From the NCBI GenBank assembly GCA_963702445.1, contig CAVPCZ010000025.1, positions 1 through 64,000 of the forward strand: a DNA stretch of 64,000 nt, in the 5' to 3' direction. Origin of the DNA: CAVPCZ01 sp963702445. GTDB taxonomy: Bacteria; Bacteroidota; Ignavibacteria; UBA10030; UBA6906. This document shows positions 1-10,463 of this stretch, piece by piece. Positions within the stretch are counted from its first letter, which is position 1. The number at the start of each line of letters is the position of its first letter. The notes beneath the pieces are model-generated. The model searched no databases, was not told the origin of the DNA, and saw only the letters and a program-made list of their open reading frames with translations. The translations under genes were made by a program, and so were the position numbers.

Positions 1-655
1 TCACCGCATGGAAGGCGTTACATGCGTATTTGAGGATTTCGGCCTCGCGGATCTTGACCGCATGAAAGGGGGCGTTGACGCCGCGGTACATCTCGACGAG
101 CATGTTCACGATCGTGTCGTCCGATCCGCCCACCACCGTGTAGGGCGGGTTCTCAAAATCGAAGATCGATGTTCCCTCACGAAGGAACTCCGGGTTGTCT
201 GCCACGCCGAAATCCCGTCCGAGCTGCTTGCCCGACTCGCGTGCGATGATCGCCCCCGCTTTGTCAACGGTCCCGGGAAGAACGGTGCTCCGGATGACCA
301 GCCCGTGGTACGTCGTTTTCAGCCGCATCGCCTGTCCGGCCTGCTCGGCAACGCGCATCACCTGGTCCAGGTTCAGACTCCCGTTCGCGCTGCTGGGCGT
401 GCCGACGCAGACGAGACTGATGTCCGTTTGCTGAACCGCCTCGGTGAGGTTCGTCGTTGCGGAGAGCCGCCGCGCGCTGATCGCCTGCTGGAGCAGGGTG
501 TCGACACCCGGCTCCACGATGGGGGAAAGTCCCTTGTTGATCATTTCCACCTTCAAGGGATTGGTATCAACGCCGATCACCTTATGGCCAAGCTTTGCGA
601 GGCAGACGGCGGACACCGTTCCGACATAGCCGAGACCGAAAATGCTAATGTTCAC
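1..655 (-). CDS. AlgD-like nucleotide-sugar (GDP-mannose) 6-dehydrogenase, N-terminal 218 residues
   Basis: This enzyme family oxidises a nucleotide sugar to the uronic acid with two NAD. Only the N-terminal part is here; the gene runs off the left edge. The translation opens with a Rossmann motif, SIFGLGYVG, with an acidic residue ending strand 2 (GVD). It then shows SPIVEPG, CVGTPS, VIRSTVLPGTV, NPEFLREG and KYACNAFHA, a pattern closest to AlgD-type GDP-mannose dehydrogenases. The catalytic cysteine would lie beyond the window. The start is GTG at 655, preceded by GAGAGGA, and it overlaps the stop of the upstream gene by 11 bases, so translation is probably coupled. It is the last visible gene of the exopolysaccharide operon and suggests a uronate (mannuronate or glucuronate) building block. 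A UDP-glucose dehydrogenase is the main alternative. Confidence 0.85.
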   Translation of the reverse strand, partial: MNISIFGLGYVGTVSAVCLAKLGHKVIGVDTNPLKVEMINKGLSPIVEPGVDTLLQQAISARRLSATTNLTEAVQQTDISLVCVGTPSSANGSLNLDQVMRVAEQAGQAMRLKTTYHGLVIRSTVLPGTVDKAGAIIARESGKQLGRDFGVADNPEFLREGTSIFDFENPPYTVVGGSDDTIVNMLVEMYRGVNAPFHAVKIREAEILKYACNAFHAV

Positions 656-1828
656 GGGTTGTCCTCTCTCGTAGTAGGTGTGCAAGTGCATGAAACATCG
701 TCGCGGCGCCCCAGTGCATCGTGGGCGTGCGGTTGGTGAACCATGAATTCTTCCAGAGATAGAAGTATCCGGTGGGATCCTGCATGTTCGCGATCGTCCA
801 TCGCGCCACCTTCTCCGCAAGATCCAGAAGATCCGGCCTCCGGAAATGCCTGCTGAACAGTGTCAGCGTGTCGATCGCCTGCGACGCGCTCTGGATGTCG
901 AACTTGTAGGCCCGATCCCAGTAGTATTTCGGCCCTCCCTCCGGGGTGAAGAAATGATCCACGTAGAACTGCAGCCCCTTGTCCAGGACGGTCTGGAACT
1001 CCGTGTTCCCGCTGTTGAGCTGATACCCCAGGATCGCGTCAAGATTGTACGCCGTGTGCCAGTTGTCGATCCAGTGGTACATGGGATCTTCGCCGTAATA
1101 CCAGGCGCCGTTCGGGAGCTGCGAGAGTGCGCTCGCACGCACCGCCTCCGTGGCGATAGCGAGATACTCGCGCCTCGCCCGTTTCCTTGTACACCTCGGC
1201 CAGCATGCGCGCACCCAGAAGATTGGCGTTGTGCACATACAGCCGGGCATCGGCGACATAACTGATGCACACGCCGTTGGGCACGGCAAACCGCGGCAGA
1301 TCGCTGACGATAAACCGTGCGACGTCCCGCGCCACGTCCAGATACCGCTGATCACGCAGCGTCCGCCACGCTTCCACGAATTCATGGCCGATGAGGCCGC
1401 TCCAGACCACGGTGGGCGCATACTTGCGGAATATCGGAACCGCGGGAGATGTAGTCAAACGCGTTTCCCCAGCAGTATCCCGTGTACCCGGGCGAGTTGT
1501 TGCTCATCAGCCAGTCAAACGCCCAGCGGGTGCGTTCGCGGTAACGCTCTTCACCCGTCACCTGCGCGAGATGCAGGTATCCGCCTGCCAGAAAGCCCAT
1601 CCCCTTCGTGCTGACATGCGGTTTGATGCCGAGCAGCGGACGGAGGTTGAACGGGTTGCGCCGCACAAACTGCTGCAATACCTGCTGGGGAAATTTCTTG
1701 TGGAACGTCAGCGGACGCAGGAACGACGAGAGACCGTCAAACGGGTCGTAGGCCTTGTAGTCGTGCTCGACAAGCCACCTGTCAAGGCGCTGGAGTGATT
1801 GCCAGTAGGGGGTGTCGGTGTAGTTCAT
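645..1828 (-). CDS. Alpha/alpha-barrel-like carbohydrate-active protein, two frameshifts
   Basis: About 390 residues when three frames are joined; changes of frame fall near 1440 and near 1175. The joined protein has regularly spaced helical segments rich in aromatic residues (GYLHLAQVTGEERY, GYCWGNAFDYISR, WSGLIGHEFVEAWR, WYYGEDPMYHWIDNWHTAYN), the look of an alpha/alpha toroid such as uronyl C5-epimerase C-terminal domains or family-88/105-type hydrolases. I do not recognise the exact family. The ATG at 1828 overlaps the stop of the GT4 gene as ATGA, and the downstream dehydrogenase overlaps its stop, so it is a tightly coupled operon member. Next to an AlgD-like dehydrogenase, a role in uronate-containing polymer modification is reasonable but is inference. 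The frame breaks look like sequence errors because homology-like continuity is kept across them. Confidence 0.7.
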
Positions 1829-2959
1829 CCGACGCGCCTCCCTCCTTTCATGAGCGTGTGATAGATGCCTTCAATGGCTGCGAAGTTTTTCTTCCAGTCA
1901 CCGCGCTCCCGCACAATCGCAAGGTTCTTTGCGCCGTACGCCGCATTCCGCGCCGGGTCCGCCGCAAGCGCAAGCACCCGCTGCGCAAGCGCCGCGTGAT
2001 CACCCCGCGGAACAATCTCCCCGTTGACCCCGCTCTGGATCCACTCCAGATTTGACGGCACGTCGGTGAGGACGGCCGAGAGTCCGCTGGCCATCGCTTC
2101 CAGAAGGGAGACGGAGGTGCCGTCGCTGTGAGAGGAGGACACGTAGAGGTCGGCCGCCTGCAGATGCTGCAGGAGCGATGCGTACGGCATTTTCCCGGTG
2201 AAGCGGATGCTCTCCTCCAACCCCCGTTCGCGCACAAAGCTCCGGAACTGATCGGTGAGCGCTCCGCCGCCGATCAACAGGACGCGCACGATCGGGTTGT
2301 CCCGGACCACGGTCTCCATCGCCTTCAGGAAGACGTCGATCCCGTAGACGGGTTCATGATTCCGCGTCATGATCACGACAAAGTTGTTCTGCCACCCCAG
2401 CGCGGATCTGACACGCTCCCGGGAGCGCCCCTTCTCCCCGGCAATCGCTTCAACGTCGATCCCCCAGGGAATGATCGTGATACGGTCGGAGGGGTACTGG
2501 AAATCGTGGATCACCTTTCGCCGGACATGCTCGGCGTCAACGGTCACCCAGTCGGCCGCCCTGAACACGCGGGTGTTGGCGAACCGGAACCAGAAATTCC
2601 GCTGGGTATCGATCAGCACATCCGATCCGTACGGCATCACCAGCAGCGGATGAAAGCCGGAAAGCGCGCCCAGAAACGACTCGTTCCAGGTGTTCCCCGC
2701 ATGAATGATGTCGGGCCGGAATTCCCGGATGCACGCCTTCAGCCGGGGGAGAAGATGGAGCGGAAGAAACCGTTGCAGGCGCGGCAGCACGCGCAGGGGA
2801 ATGCTCTCGACGGAGATGCGCGGGCAGCGAGGCCAGGTGTTCATCCACCCTTCGCTGGTGGAAAGAGAAAATCCGCGTTTCATAGCCTCCTGCCGAGAGG
2901 CTGCGGACGAATTTTTCATCGTGTGCCGTTACGGAACAGACCAGAAACAGAATTCTCAT
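1825..2959 (-). CDS. GT4-family glycosyltransferase, one frameshift
   Basis: A retaining GT-B glycosyltransferase that should transfer a sugar from a nucleotide donor during repeat-unit assembly at the cytoplasmic membrane. The N-terminus (MRILFLVCSV) is in one frame and the remainder, from ISVESIPLRVL onward, in another; the switch is near 2820. The C-terminal Rossmann domain carries typical family features: NHEPVYGIDVFLKA, VRVLLIGGG, the RFTGKMPYASLLQHLQAADLYVSSSHSDGTSVSLLEAMASG region holding the E-x7-E type donor site, and SGVNGEIVPRGD. The start ATG at 2959 lies 3 bases after the stop of the methyltransferase-like gene, and the stop overlaps the next ATG. Acceptor and donor cannot be told from sequence. 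Confidence 0.85.
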
Positions 2960-2962
2960 AGG

Positions 2963-3714
2963 TCACAGTACGGAAATCCAGGATCCAAGGAATCCCTGCG
3001 TCAGCATAATCCCGAGCGCCAGAGGGTGTCTGGCCAGCGCCAGGACCAGATAGGTGATGATGTTGTTCCGTTTTTTCCGGAACGACCAGGAGACAGAGAA
3101 GCCCGCCCGGCGGGCGATGGCGGCGTACACTTCTTCCATCCGTCCGACGGTCACGCGTTCGGGATCGTCAACACCGTAGAACGTCTTGCGCGCATGCAAC
3201 GTGCTTTCCCAGAACATTTCCGGATAGGCACTGCGGACGGATGTCATTCAGCTCGGGAATGGTGTCCAGCACCAGTGTAGCACTCGTCGGCGGCCAGCCG
3301 GAATATATCCGGGAAGAAGGTCAAAGTGCTCGGTGTGGCCTCCATGAACCGGAGAGTTGTCCACCACGATCAGCGAAAACCGGTCCGTGCATTCCTCCAC
3401 CTGCCTGTAGGTGTCCGTGATGTGCACAACCGCCGCAGGGAACGTCCGGCGCAATACGGCCTCATGGACCGGGTTGATCTCCCAGACTTCGAGTGCGCGG
3501 ACCAGCGGTGCATAGTCGATCGTATGCATGTGGCCGTCAAAGGCAAAACACTCCAGTGCCCGCAGGTCCGCCACCCGCACACCCCGGCGTGTGAGTTCGC
3601 GCATGACCGACTGCATCGGACTCAGGCCGAGAGTCCGGCGCATATCGCGCGCGACCGACCGGAGACGATCGGGAAAGGTGATCGCGAACGCTCATACGGT
3701 CCCTGAAGGCCCAT
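2963..3714 (-). CDS. SAM-methyltransferase-like protein, heavily frameshifted
   Basis: The best-preserved stretch (about 3250-3640) reads as a class I methyltransferase core: LECFAFDG where the glycine-rich loop should be, LEVWEINP with an acidic residue ending strand 2, and FSLIVVDNSP as a motif-IV-like strand. Reading across frames restores a C-terminal half with VLDTIPELNDIRS, AYPEMFWESTLHARKTFYG and a basic, hydrophobic C-terminus. At least three to five single-base changes are needed, near 3685 and between 3225 and 3310, which is the densest error patch in the window. I chose ATG 3714 because the restored N-terminus (MGLQGPYER, then AITFPDRLRS) reads well, but this is uncertain. It sits in the exopolysaccharide operon. 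Function beyond a Rossmann-like methyltransferase fold is not established. Confidence 0.5.
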
Positions 3715-3765
3715 GACGGAGTTCGGTCACGCACACCCGTTCCCTGCTGCGAAGTCCGGCGGCCG

Positions 3766-5143
3766 TCACTCTTCCGTCGCGTCAAAATAGTGATTGTAGT
3801 AGATCCGTTGTGCGGGATTGCGGATCGTGCCGTCTTTCAGCCGGGCGAAAATGGTTTCCGCCGCTCCCGGCACCGACCCGGCGGGGCGGAACCCGATGGT
3901 GTCGCGCACCTTGCTGAACGACACGCGGTAGTCGCGCGCATCAAGACTCGTGTTGTCGCGCAGGATCGGGATACCCCCCAGCGTGGTACCGACCATCTCC
4001 GCAATCTGGTCGATCTGGTAGTTCTGCTCGTCCGATCCCACGTTGAACACCTGATTGCCGACATCCTTGAGGTCCGCTTCGATGCAGCGGATATACACCT
4101 CGGCGGCATCCTCCACATGCAGGAGCGGCCGCCACTGCGCCCCTCCGAACACCTGGATCTTCCGGTCGGTAAACGACTTCATGGACATCGTGTTGACCAC
4201 CAGGTCGAAGCGCATCCGCGGAGAGTACCCGTAGAGCGTCCCCATCCGCAGAATGGTCGGGGCGAAGTACTGGTTTCCCATTCCCAGGATGATCTCTTCC
4301 GAGGCGATTTTCGTGCGCGCATACAGCGACACCGGGTTCAGCGGAGCCTTCTCGTCCAGCAGATTGTCCCCAACGCCATACACGCTGCATGTCGAAGCGT
4401 AGACGAATCGGGGGATATGCTGCAGCTTCGCGGCGGAAGCGAGCGCCTGTGCGGCCAGGACGTTCGTCTCGATGGTTTCCGTGGGCCGGACCTTCGAGGC
4501 GGGATCGCCCACAATCGCCGCAAGCAGCACAACGGCATTCACCCCTTCCAGCGCATTCACGCAGGTGTGAATATTCCGCAGATCGCCTTCGACAATATCC
4601 AGCCTCTCGTGCGAGGCCAGATCCTCCAGGGATTTGCGTCCGTAAATGAAACTGTCCAGAACCCGCACGCGGTATCCGCGATCGAGAAGTTTGCGGGTAA
4701 GGATGCTGCCCAGATAGCCGGCGCCGCCCACCACGAGCACTTTCTTCTGATGGTCCCGCGCCCGTCCCTTCCCCCGCCCCGGCCGTCGTTGCGCCGATCT
4801 CATCGGCCGAGAGGATATCCACGATTTCCCCGATCGAACTGGTGAGGGGAAGATACTTCACCCCGTGCAGCTTCACATCGGCCATCAACGAATCGACTGT
4901 CTGGCGATCGCCGCGCAACCGGTCCGGCAGAGCGTAGGTGTATTTCACGGGATAGGCGCCCACCTCGGCCTCGGCACTCACCCCGCTGATCAACAACCGT
5001 CTGAGATCGCTGGTGAAGATGCCGCCGAGATACACCCCCTGCTCGTTGACGATGAATGCGGCGTTATACGGACTCCGTTCGATCTTCTGAATCGCTTCTT
5101 TGATGGAGGTGTGCCGTTCGATAAGCGGAAGTGCATGCTTCAT
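3766..5143 (-). CDS. Tandem CBS domain plus NAD-dependent epimerase/dehydratase, apparent fusion with one frameshift
   Basis: Residues 1 to about 115 form a two-CBS Bateman module (HTSIKEAIQKIERSPYNAAF, VNEQGVYLGGIFTSDLRRLL, HGVKYLPLTSSIGEIVDIL), the type usually seen in front of sugar nucleotidyltransferases. After a Gly-rich linker comes an extended short-chain dehydrogenase: VLVVGGAGYLGS (NAD loop), EGDLRN, LLAAIVGDP, ASTCSVYG with the catalytic YARTK further on, and LLHVEDAAEVYIRCI. The two parts lie in different frames. The switch falls in a G-rich run around 4750-4780, and the CBS frame has no stop for 800 bases afterwards, so a lost or gained G in a single fused gene is the simplest reading. 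Two overlapping genes remain possible. The ATG at 5143 starts 1 base after the upstream stop. Likely role: making a precursor sugar, perhaps gated by a nucleotide sensed by the CBS pair. Confidence 0.75.
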
Positions 5144-5144
5144 A

Positions 5145-6070
5145 TCAGTTTCCCTTGACCATGGTCTTGAGATACCAGCCTACGTAGTGCTCCATCGCCT
5201 CCCGGTATCCGAGCCGGGCCTCCCAGCGGAGGAGCCGCTTGGCCTTCTCCGACGAGATGAACCGTGCCCTTGAAGTTGCCCGCGCGGTCGGCGACAAAGG
5301 TGATGTTCGCCTTCTTGCCGAGGATCTCCTCAAGTGTCCGGACAATCTGCAGCACGGTGATTTTTTCCCGTCCGTTGATATTGAAAATCTCGTTCGTCGC
5401 CGCAGACTGTGCACAGGCCGCATTGCCCCGGGCCAGGTCTTTGACATAGATGAACTGCCGGGTATTGCTTCCGTCGCCGTGAATGGTGATCGTTTCTCCG
5501 GCCAGGAGTTTCCTGATGAAGATGGGCGTTACGGTTTCCGGACGCGCCCGCTCCCCGAAGGGGATTCCGAACCGCATGATGGTGTACGGCACGCCGTAGA
5601 GACGGTGGAAGGTTTTGCAGAAGAGCTCCGCGGCGATCTTGGACGCGGTATACAGATGATCCGGCGCTGTCGCGATACGGGGTTTCTTCCGTAATCTGCT
5701 TGTCCCCCTCTTCCGCGATCGAGCCGTAGATCCATTCGGTGGACGCCAGGATCACGCGCGGCTTGCCCGCACGGCGTGACGCCTCCAGCACGCATGCCGT
5801 CGCCTGCGCGGTGATGTCATTGGAATAGAGCGGGCTGTCGAAGAACCTGTTCACATTTGCTTCGGCGGCGATGTTGTAGATCACCTCTGCGCCCTGGGCC
5901 GTCTGGGTCAGGCGATCCACGTCCCGCGTATCACCGCGGACGAACGCGCACGCCTGTCCGTAGTGCGGCGCCTCCAGATCATAGATCACCACCTCATGCC
6001 CCATCCCCAGCAACTCATCCACGACATGCGAACCGATGAATCCCGACCCTCCGGTGACGATGGTTTTCAT
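5145..6070 (-). CDS. NAD-dependent epimerase/dehydratase, two frameshifts
   Basis: An extended short-chain dehydrogenase of about 308 residues acting on a nucleotide sugar. Visible motifs are TGGSGFIGSHV (NAD loop), YDLEAP (acidic ribose contact), RGDTRD, NIAAEANVNRFFDSP, LASTEWIYG, then in the next frame YTIMRFGIPFGERARPET, GDGSNTRQFIYVKDLARG and INGREKITVLQIV. The frame changes near 5665 and near 5265; the true C-terminus is EAMEHYVGWYLKTMVKGN. The first break removes the YxxxK segment from any single frame, but it can be read across the break (LYTASKIAAELF). It lies between the DegT aminotransferase and the CBS-epimerase gene, so it probably contributes to the amino- or deoxy-sugar of the exopolysaccharide. 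Confidence 0.82.
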
Positions 6071-6209
6071 AGCTGCTCCTCATCACATGAACACATAGAC
6101 ATGGTGGAAACGCAGGAGTGCAGGCGTTGCGCTGCCTGCCTCCCTGAAAACGAGGCAAAAAAGCCGCTCAAATCCATCGAAAAACATATGCAAACAACGT
6201 GCCAGGCGA

Positions 6210-7331
6210 TCACACGGCCGATAACGCCTCCCGCACACTGGTGGCGGCATATTCCGCGTCCGCGTCACTCATGCGCTGGTACAACGGCATGCACACATGG
6301 TGCGCGCACACGTGCTCCGCCTTCGGCAAATCCCCCTTCTTGTACTTGCCTTCGAAGATCGGCTGCAGGTGCACGGGCAGCTCGTAGACTTCGCCGCTCA
6401 GGCCGACATCATATTTCTCCCGCAAAATCTTCTTCAATTTCGCACGGTCGATCTTCTCGTCCAGCATGGCGATGTACTTGTAGTAGTTGCTCACCGTACC
6501 CTCGGCAAGCGCCAGGGGGCGGATTCCGGGAACTCCCGCCAGCATCCGGTCGTAGACCCGCGCGAGGCGGTTCCGCTCGGCGATGAACTCAGGGAGATGA
6601 CGGAAATGCGTCAGCCCGATGATGGCGTGCGGTTCGCTCATGCGCCAGTTGTAGCCGAGTTTGTTGTGGATATTCGCGGTGAATGTCGCCTTCCCCTGGT
6701 CCCGGTACAGCCGCGATTCCTGATCGATGGCGTCGGAGTCCGTGCAAATGACCCCTCCTTCGCCGCTGGTGATGATCTTGGTCGGATAGAAGGAGAACGA
6801 AGACGCTTCTCCGAACGTACCGGCGTTCTTGCCGCGGTACGAACTGCCATGGGCATGCGCGGCATCCTCGAAGAGGAAGATATTGTGCTCCCTGCACAGC
6901 TCGACGATCTCCTGCATGTGCGGGGTCACGATGCCCCCGATATGCACCACAACGACGCCGGCGGTCCGTTCGGTGATCGCCCCCCGCAGGCTCGCCATAT
7001 CCACCGAAAACGTCGCCGGATCACAATCCACAAAACGCACGATACCGCCCGCGTGCATCACGCCGAGTGCCGTGGCAAAAAACGTGTTCGTGGGCACAAT
7101 CACTTCCTTCCCCCGCACATTGTAAATGTGCATCGGAATCTGGATCGAGCTCGTGCCGCTGTTGACCACAACGGCATGTTTCGTCCCGATAAACCGCGCA
7201 AACTCCTCTTCGAGCTGCTTGCCGTACTTCCCGAGCGTGAGCTGTCCGGTGGTGAGGGCTTCATCCATCGCCTGATGGATGGCGGTGCGATCCGCTTCCG
7301 AGAAGTAGATCCGAGCCGGTGGAATTCTCAT
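6210..7331 (-). CDS. DegT/DnrJ/EryC1/StrS-family PLP aminotransferase
   Basis: Intact, 373 residues. It transfers an amino group (usually from glutamate) to a keto-sugar nucleotide, yielding an amino sugar for polysaccharide assembly. Seen in the sequence: VVVNSGTSSIQIPM (phosphate contact), EVIVPTNTFFATALGVMHAGG, FEDAAHAHGSSYRGKNAGTFG, and SFYPTKIITSGEGG, whose lysine is the expected PLP Schiff-base residue. The C-terminus has the family's NYYKYIAML and HHVCMPLYQRMSDADAEY. I chose ATG 7331 over an in-frame ATG at 7358 because AAAGGAACCAGT gives a Shine-Dalgarno at normal spacing. It is followed by a 139-bp gap to the epimerase gene, one of the few gaps in this operon. Confidence 0.93.
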   Translation of the reverse strand: MRIPPARIYFSEADRTAIHQAMDEALTTGQLTLGKYGKQLEEEFARFIGTKHAVVVNSGTSSIQIPMHIYNVRGKEVIVPTNTFFATALGVMHAGGIVRFVDCDPATFSVDMASLRGAITERTAGVVVVHIGGIVTPHMQEIVELCREHNIFLFEDAAHAHGSSYRGKNAGTFGEASSFSFYPTKIITSGEGGVICTDSDAIDQESRLYRDQGKATFTANIHNKLGYNWRMSEPHAIIGLTHFRHLPEFIAERNRLARVYDRMLAGVPGIRPLALAEGTVSNYYKYIAMLDEKIDRAKLKKILREKYDVGLSGEVYELPVHLQPIFEGKYKKGDLPKAEHVCAHHVCMPLYQRMSDADAEYAATSVREALSAV

Positions 7332-7372
7332 ACTGGTTCCTTTGTTGTTGTCAATCACACCGTGAGCCGCGG

Positions 7373-8456
7373 CTATGCCACCGCGCGTTCCTGCGCCATG
7401 ATACGCAAGAGAGACGGCCGGAGGATATCCGCGACAATCCGCTCCCAGGCGTATCCTGCGATCTCCGCACGAATGCGGCCGGAATCCAATGTCCCGAGCC
7501 GCATCCAGAGATCTTCCAGTCCCTCACAGAACGCTTCGGCGTTGTCCGCCGTCAACACCCCGTTTCTGTCATTGATGACGCGTGCATTTTCCTCTGTCCG
7601 TGTCGCAATGACGGCCATGCCCGCCAGAAGGTACTCGAAGACCTTCGTCGCAGGCTGACAGTCATAATGCTTCTTTAACGGAATAAATGCAACCCCGACC
7701 GTGTTGCGCTCGAGGAAGGGGCGCAATGCCGCATTGGGAATGCGCCCGTGAAAGATGATCTGTCCCGGAGAGCAGGACGCCGCTATGGCCTGACGCAACC
7801 TGTTCTCGGATTCGGGCGAGCCAAAACCGACAATGTCGTACGTCGCTTCCACCGGCTCCTGCCTGCGCCTGAGAAACAGATCGAGGCCGCGGACCGTCTC
7901 ATCAATGTGGCGGTAATCCAGCGAACCGACATAAAACAACCGGAGACCTGTAAATACTTTGGGCGGGATATCCAGGACCTCCGCCCCCAGCGGAAGCACC
8001 TGGCTTTTTGCGGCCGGAATACCCAGAAACCTGCGCAGACTCTCCGAGATGATCATCACCCGGGGAAACGCAAGGCTCTCCAGCCACGTCATGGCATTCA
8101 CCAGGATCCGCATCGGAACACTGTCCCGCACGTAGCCGGTGCGGATATCCAGAATGTGTTCTCGACCGGTTGCCGCCAAACAGTGGGACACAACGAGCAG
8201 AACGGAAAATGTTCCACGAAGACAAGATCAAAACCACCCTGCCGCACAATGCGCAGGGCCGACTGAAGGTACCCCGCCATCCGCCGGATCTTCCCCCCCG
8301 CCGGGGCACATTGACCACGGTGACCCCCTCAAGAGACAGCACGGGCAGACCATAATCCCATCCGACATACGTAATGTCAAACTCCGCCCGCAGATACTTG
8401 CAGTACTGATAGCTGTCTGTCAGATAGCCGAACTGGTCCTGACTGACAATGACCAT
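7373..8456 (-). CDS. Glycosyltransferase (GT-B, group 1 type), two or three frameshifts
   Basis: About 360 residues after joining frames. The N-terminus reads MVIVSQDQFGYLTDSYQYC, then VVNVPRRGG; after a switch near 8290, MAGYLQSALRIVRQGGFDLV and FVEHFPFCSLCPTVWRQPVE; after a second near 8160 the remainder is open to 7373. The C-terminal half has LRLFYVGSLDYRHID, YDIVGFGSPESENRL, QIIFHGRIP and TKVFEYLLAGMAVIATRTEE, matching the donor-binding domain of group 1 glycosyltransferases. It is flanked by the polymerase-like membrane protein and the aminotransferase. Substrate is unknown. Confidence 0.8.
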
Positions 8457-8468
8457 GCGCCGCCGCTG

Positions 8469-9798
8469 TTACCGGGCCCGGTCATCTTCCTCCGGGCCTT
8501 CGGTTTCTGATACTTCACCGCCACTGTCCAGTGCTTCGGTTCCGGTTCCAGATGGCTCCTGTTCGCCCAGAAGACCTCCGCCCCGGATCCAGATCATCAG
8601 AAAGGCTGCTATGGGCGCAAAAACCCTGTCAAAAATGGCTTCATTGTATACCCAGATCACCATCATGCTGAACGCGACGAACCAGCCGAATTGACGGAGG
8701 GTGAAATAGTTCTCCGCGCGGGAACGCAGATAGCCGAACATGCTCCGGCGACAAGCATCACCGCAAGCGCACCTCCCTGAATCCAGGCCCGGAACAGGAG
8801 GATCCGCGAACCGGTCACCAGGTAGTAGAGACGCGCGGCCGAGCCGGGAGACATTCATGATATTCCCTCCGCCCAGCACCCCGTATCCCATTCCCAGCAG
8901 AATCGACCCGACGTCGTCACCCATCATCCGGAACATGATGATCACCCGCTGGAAGCGCGGGAGATCGTCCCCCTACTCCGGTCCGGCTGGTGAGCAGGTA
9001 CTTCTCGATATAGTCCTGATCGAAGATTCCTCGCGTATCACTGACCGTCTCAATATAGTAATAGTACAGGAGGTACATCATGGCCGCGCCAAGAATCAGC
9101 AGCGGCACAGCCCTGTAGATTTTCCGGGGAGAACTGACCATCAGAATGATGAATCCCGCAAGGAGGAAGAAAGAGATTTTTGTTTCGTTTAGTGCACACG
9201 GGATCAGCGCGGGAAGAAAGAGCAGCATGCGGGTGATGCTGAAATGCGCGCCGTCATCGAGCGATGCGTAGCGCACGACAAAGTAAAAGGTAAGAAGAAA
9301 CAGGAGCTGGGAAAGGTATCCGCTCCCCCCCGCCGGTTCCGTACGTCCCCGCCACCAGATCGCCGGCGCCGTACTTGAGAAATTGTAAGAATGCGACGGG
9401 GATCTGGACGATCGCAAAGACAATCAGAAAACGGGAAAACACACGGATAAACGTCAGCCGGTGGGGCGACTCGTAGAGATCGTGCACGACAAGAAGCGAG
9501 GCGAAGAAAAAGAGCGTTTCGCGGATACCGTTGAGATGCTCCGGAAATCCAAACCGATCGAGATTGTAAATGAAGGTCAACGTGGAGACCAGGAGAAATG
9601 CGATCAGATACCGGGCACCGATAGAAGGAACGGCGGGGCCACACCACAGAAAGCGCCATGGCGATCATGATGGCGTCGCCGCCCGACGATGAGCAGGCGG
9701 ATGATCCGATCCGCAGCCGGCATGACCATGGTGGAGAACGCTCCGGCGACGGAGTTGAAAATGAGCACGACAAAAAAAAGGGTGAGTTTGAGCTTCAT
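8469..9798 (-). CDS. O-antigen polymerase/ligase-like polytopic membrane protein, many frameshifts
   Basis: No single frame covers this region, but consecutive frames give strongly hydrophobic segments in the order expected for a Wzy/WaaL-type protein of about 440 residues: an N-terminal MKLKLTLFFVVLIFN segment, ETLFFFASLLVVHDLYESPH, FLIVFAIVQIPVAFLQFLKY with a large polar loop, NETKISFFLLAGFIILMV, VPLLILGAAMMYLLYYYYIE, ILLGMGYGVLGGG and FGWFVAFSMMVIWVYNEAIF, then a charged C-terminal tail ending EEDDRAR. At least four indels are needed. It starts at ATG 9798 and stops 12 bases before the glycosyltransferase. In the family the role is joining repeat units on the periplasmic face. Exact family membership is uncertain because of the breaks. 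Confidence 0.65.
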
Positions 9799-9921
9799 GA
9801 ATGGTCACGGAGATGGAGGGTCGATGGGGGAGCGGGCGGTGCGGCGTGGAATCGTCTGAATATCATCGCCCGGTCGGGTGGTGTTGCCGGGTCGCCGGGA
9901 GATTCCTCTTCTCCCGGCATC

Positions 9922-10434
9922 TCAGAGCGTGTTATCCGCAATAATGACACTCGCGATTGCTGAGGCAACGATTGCCGCCGTGGTGAGAATGGCGAATACG
10001 TCCTTCCATGAAAACGCCGGGGTGTCGATGAAGATCGTGTCGCCCGGCTCAAGATCACGGGCTTTTTCGTCCAGCTTGTCGAGCCTGTCAAGGTTTACCG
10101 TGTACTCCACGATCCGTATCGCGTCATCGCGCCGGACAACGCGGGAGATTTTCACATTCCCCAGGTTTGCATCCGCAAGCGGACCGCCTGCATACGAAAG
10201 GAGCTGAATCAGGTCCGTCGAGATGGGCACCTCATACCGGCCGGGGTTGCGCACATAGCCCCAGAGATTGATCGACATGGTGATTTCGCCCGGTTTCGAA
10301 ATGAAGTAGTATGCGGCGTTGGACGCCCCGGAGTGGGAAGAAGCACCCAGGCCGCTTTCCAGCTGGGAGAGAGCAGGAAGAACTCCCGCCACGATCACCA
10401 CCACGGCAGATAACGGCAGACGGAACATGCGCAT
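9922..10434 (-). CDS. SLBB-domain polysaccharide export protein
   Basis: Intact, 170 residues. It has an N-terminal export signal (MRMFRLPLSAVVVIVAGVLP), a domain of the SLBB/Wza kind (SINLWGYVRNPGRYEVPIST, then LLSYAGGPLADANLGNVKIS), and GDTIFIDTPAFSWKD leading into a C-terminal membrane helix (VFAILTTAAIVASAIASVII). It is much shorter than Wza and lacks an obvious lipobox. Short SLBB proteins with a C-terminal helix next to Wzc-type kinases are presumed to form or gate the outer part of the capsule exporter. ATG 10434 was preferred because AAAGGAC lies just upstream; it begins 29 bases after the kinase stop. Confidence 0.85.
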   Translation of the reverse strand: MRMFRLPLSAVVVIVAGVLPALSQLESGLGASSHSGASNAAYYFISKPGEITMSINLWGYVRNPGRYEVPISTDLIQLLSYAGGPLADANLGNVKISRVVRRDDAIRIVEYTVNLDRLDKLDEKARDLEPGDTIFIDTPAFSWKDVFAILTTAAIVASAIASVIIADNTL

Positions 10435-10463
10435 GATCAGAGTCCTTTGTCGTGTAGAGAGCA

